From an uncultured Porphyromonadaceae bacterium (lineage in GTDB: Bacteria > Bacteroidota > Bacteroidia > Bacteroidales > Muribaculaceae), in NCBI GenBank assembly GCA_947175455.1, contig CAMWMW010000126.1, positions 1 to 5,974 on the forward strand: 5,974 nt of DNA, read 5' to 3'. Of the stretch, positions 4,994 to 5,974 are shown piece after piece (within the stretch, counting starts at the first letter, position 1; each line of letters begins with the position of its first letter). The notes under the pieces were generated by a model. It had not been told where the DNA came from and ran no database searches. It saw only the letters and a list, made by a program, of their open reading frames with translations. Made by a program: the position numbers and the translations under genes.

Positions 4994-5974
4994 ATGTCTG
5001 AGAACAACGATTCTTTCGAGCCAATTGAAAAAGACTCTTTAAATCCTGTGGAACAGTCGCAGTCAGCCGCTTCCGATGAAGTACGGAACACAAACGCATC
5101 GCCTACCGACAAGAAAACGGTTTTGTCCGGAATGTTCCGGAGCTGGTATCTTGAATATGCGAGTTACGTGATTCTGGAGCGTGCCGTGCCTCACATCGAA
5201 GACGGACTCAAACCGGTGCAGCGACGCATTTTGCATTCGATGTCCACCCTTGATGACGGACGTTTCAACAAGGTTGCGAACATTGTGGGAAACACAATGC
5301 AATACCACCCCCATGGAGACGCCTCCATCGGAGATGCTCTTGTTCAACTCGGTCAAAAGGAATTGCTTGTCGACACCCAGGGTAACTGGGGTAATATCCT
5401 TACCGGAGACTCCGCCGCCGCACCCCGATATATCGAGGCGCGTCTTTCGGAGTTCGCCATAGAGACAGCTTTCAGTCCCAAAATTACAGAATGGACTCTT
5501 TCTTACGACGGTCGCAAGAAAGAGCCTGTCACCCTCCCCATGAAGTTCCCCCTGCTGCTCGCACAAGGAGTGGAGGGCATTGCGGTGGGACTTTCTTCCA
5601 AGATACTTCCACACAATTTCAACGAAATCATAGACGCGGCTGTCGAATACCTCCACGACCGCCCCTTCAGGCTCTTTCCGGACTTTCAGACCGGCGGACT
5701 GCTTGACGTTTCAAAATATAACGACGGCGGTCGCGGCGGCTCCGTAAAGGTAAGGGCAAAGATTGAAAAAATCGACAACAAAACTCTGGCAATAACGGAG
5801 CTGCCATTCGGAAAAACCACATCCACGCTGATCTCATCGATTCTCGGCGCGATGGAAAAGGGGAAAATAAAGATCAGGAAAGTAGATGACAACACTGCCG
5901 CCACAGCTGAAATCCTTGTGCACCTTATTCCGGGAACTTCTTCCGACAAGGCAATCGACGCACTGTATGCATTC
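4994..5974 (+). CDS. parC: DNA topoisomerase IV subunit A (ParC), N-terminal part, runs off the right edge
   Basis: The type IIA topoisomerase breakage-reunion subunit, which with ParE passes DNA through double-strand breaks to unlink sister chromosomes. 327 codons are present with no stop; full-length Bacteroidota homologues are much longer (roughly 850-950 residues). Residues 1-45 are a polar, probably disordered tail. The catalytic domain begins near 46 with GMFRSWYLEYASYVILERA, then DGLKPVQRRIL (70-80), the winged-helix segment YHPHGDASIGDAL (104-116) and AAAPRYIEARLS (141-152), in which Y146 is the catalytic tyrosine. The block SYDGRKKEPVTLPMKFPLLL (170-189) and the QGVEGIAVGLSSKILPHNFNE segment are strongly Bacteroidota-ParC-like. 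I prefer ParC over GyrA because of VILERAVPHIEDGLKPVQRR and DTQGNWGN, where GyrA normally has SRALPDxRDGLKPVHRR and DGQGNFG. The ATG at 4994 is the first in frame after the candidate promoter and is used without a Shine-Dalgarno sequence. Confidence 0.9.
   Translation, partial: MSENNDSFEPIEKDSLNPVEQSQSAASDEVRNTNASPTDKKTVLSGMFRSWYLEYASYVILERAVPHIEDGLKPVQRRILHSMSTLDDGRFNKVANIVGNTMQYHPHGDASIGDALVQLGQKELLVDTQGNWGNILTGDSAAAPRYIEARLSEFAIETAFSPKITEWTLSYDGRKKEPVTLPMKFPLLLAQGVEGIAVGLSSKILPHNFNEIIDAAVEYLHDRPFRLFPDFQTGGLLDVSKYNDGGRGGSVKVRAKIEKIDNKTLAITELPFGKTTSTLISSILGAMEKGKIKIRKVDDNTAATAEILVHLIPGTSSDKAIDALYAF

Noticed and set aside
5063..5656. Minus-strand frame of 197 codons inside parC, and one at 5686-5949
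   Set aside because: They are antisense to the unmistakable ParC catalytic domain, which continues unbroken through both stretches.
1..5974. CRISPR array, tRNA or rRNA genes, or a known riboswitch
   Set aside because: No regularly spaced repeats, cloverleaf sequence, rRNA-like stretch or recognisable riboswitch core was found in the non-coding parts.

Overview
The window looks like a contig end from a member of the order Bacteroidales (Bacteroidota). The evidence is a SusC/RagA-type TonB-linked outer membrane protein, a lipoprotein with a Bacteroidota-type surface export signal, start codons without Shine-Dalgarno sequences in AT-rich leaders, and TAnnTTTG-like -7 promoter boxes. A gut lineage such as Bacteroidaceae or Muribaculaceae is plausible, but the sequence alone does not fix the family.

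Layout. Three genes lie on the minus strand and one on the plus strand. Reading the minus strand from the right: a small GYF_2/TM2-domain membrane protein (4825-4403) ends at a strong intrinsic terminator (4363-4314). A 350-bp non-coding interval (4053-4402) follows, rich in dyad symmetries and AAATTT tracts, with a candidate promoter. Next come a surface-lipoprotein calcineurin-like phosphoesterase (4052-2067), a 77-bp gap holding a 13-bp perfect inverted repeat, and a SusC-family transporter (1989-64) that stops early. On the plus strand, a divergent gene for topoisomerase IV subunit A (parC) starts at 4994 and runs off the right edge.

How the genes fit together. The phosphoesterase and the SusC-like gene form a likely operon: same strand, short gap, no obvious promoter between them. 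The sequence suggests an outer-membrane nutrient system in which a surface phosphoesterase acts on a phosphoester substrate and a TonB-dependent channel imports the product. A SusD partner would be expected beyond the left edge but is not seen. The TM2 protein and ParC are separate units sharing a 168-bp divergent promoter region.

The main points for a second look are: (1) the SusC reading frame is stopped at residue 641, yet family-like residues continue in the same frame past two stop codons to the window edge, suggesting poor sequence at a contig end or a decaying gene; (2) two adjacent perfect dyads and phased AAATTT tracts precede the phosphoesterase operon; (3) a phosphoesterase is placed ahead of SusC. 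I see no clear sign of a wholly new system. The best candidate for undescribed biology is the regulatory leader at 4150-4310 together with the phosphoesterase-SusC pairing.
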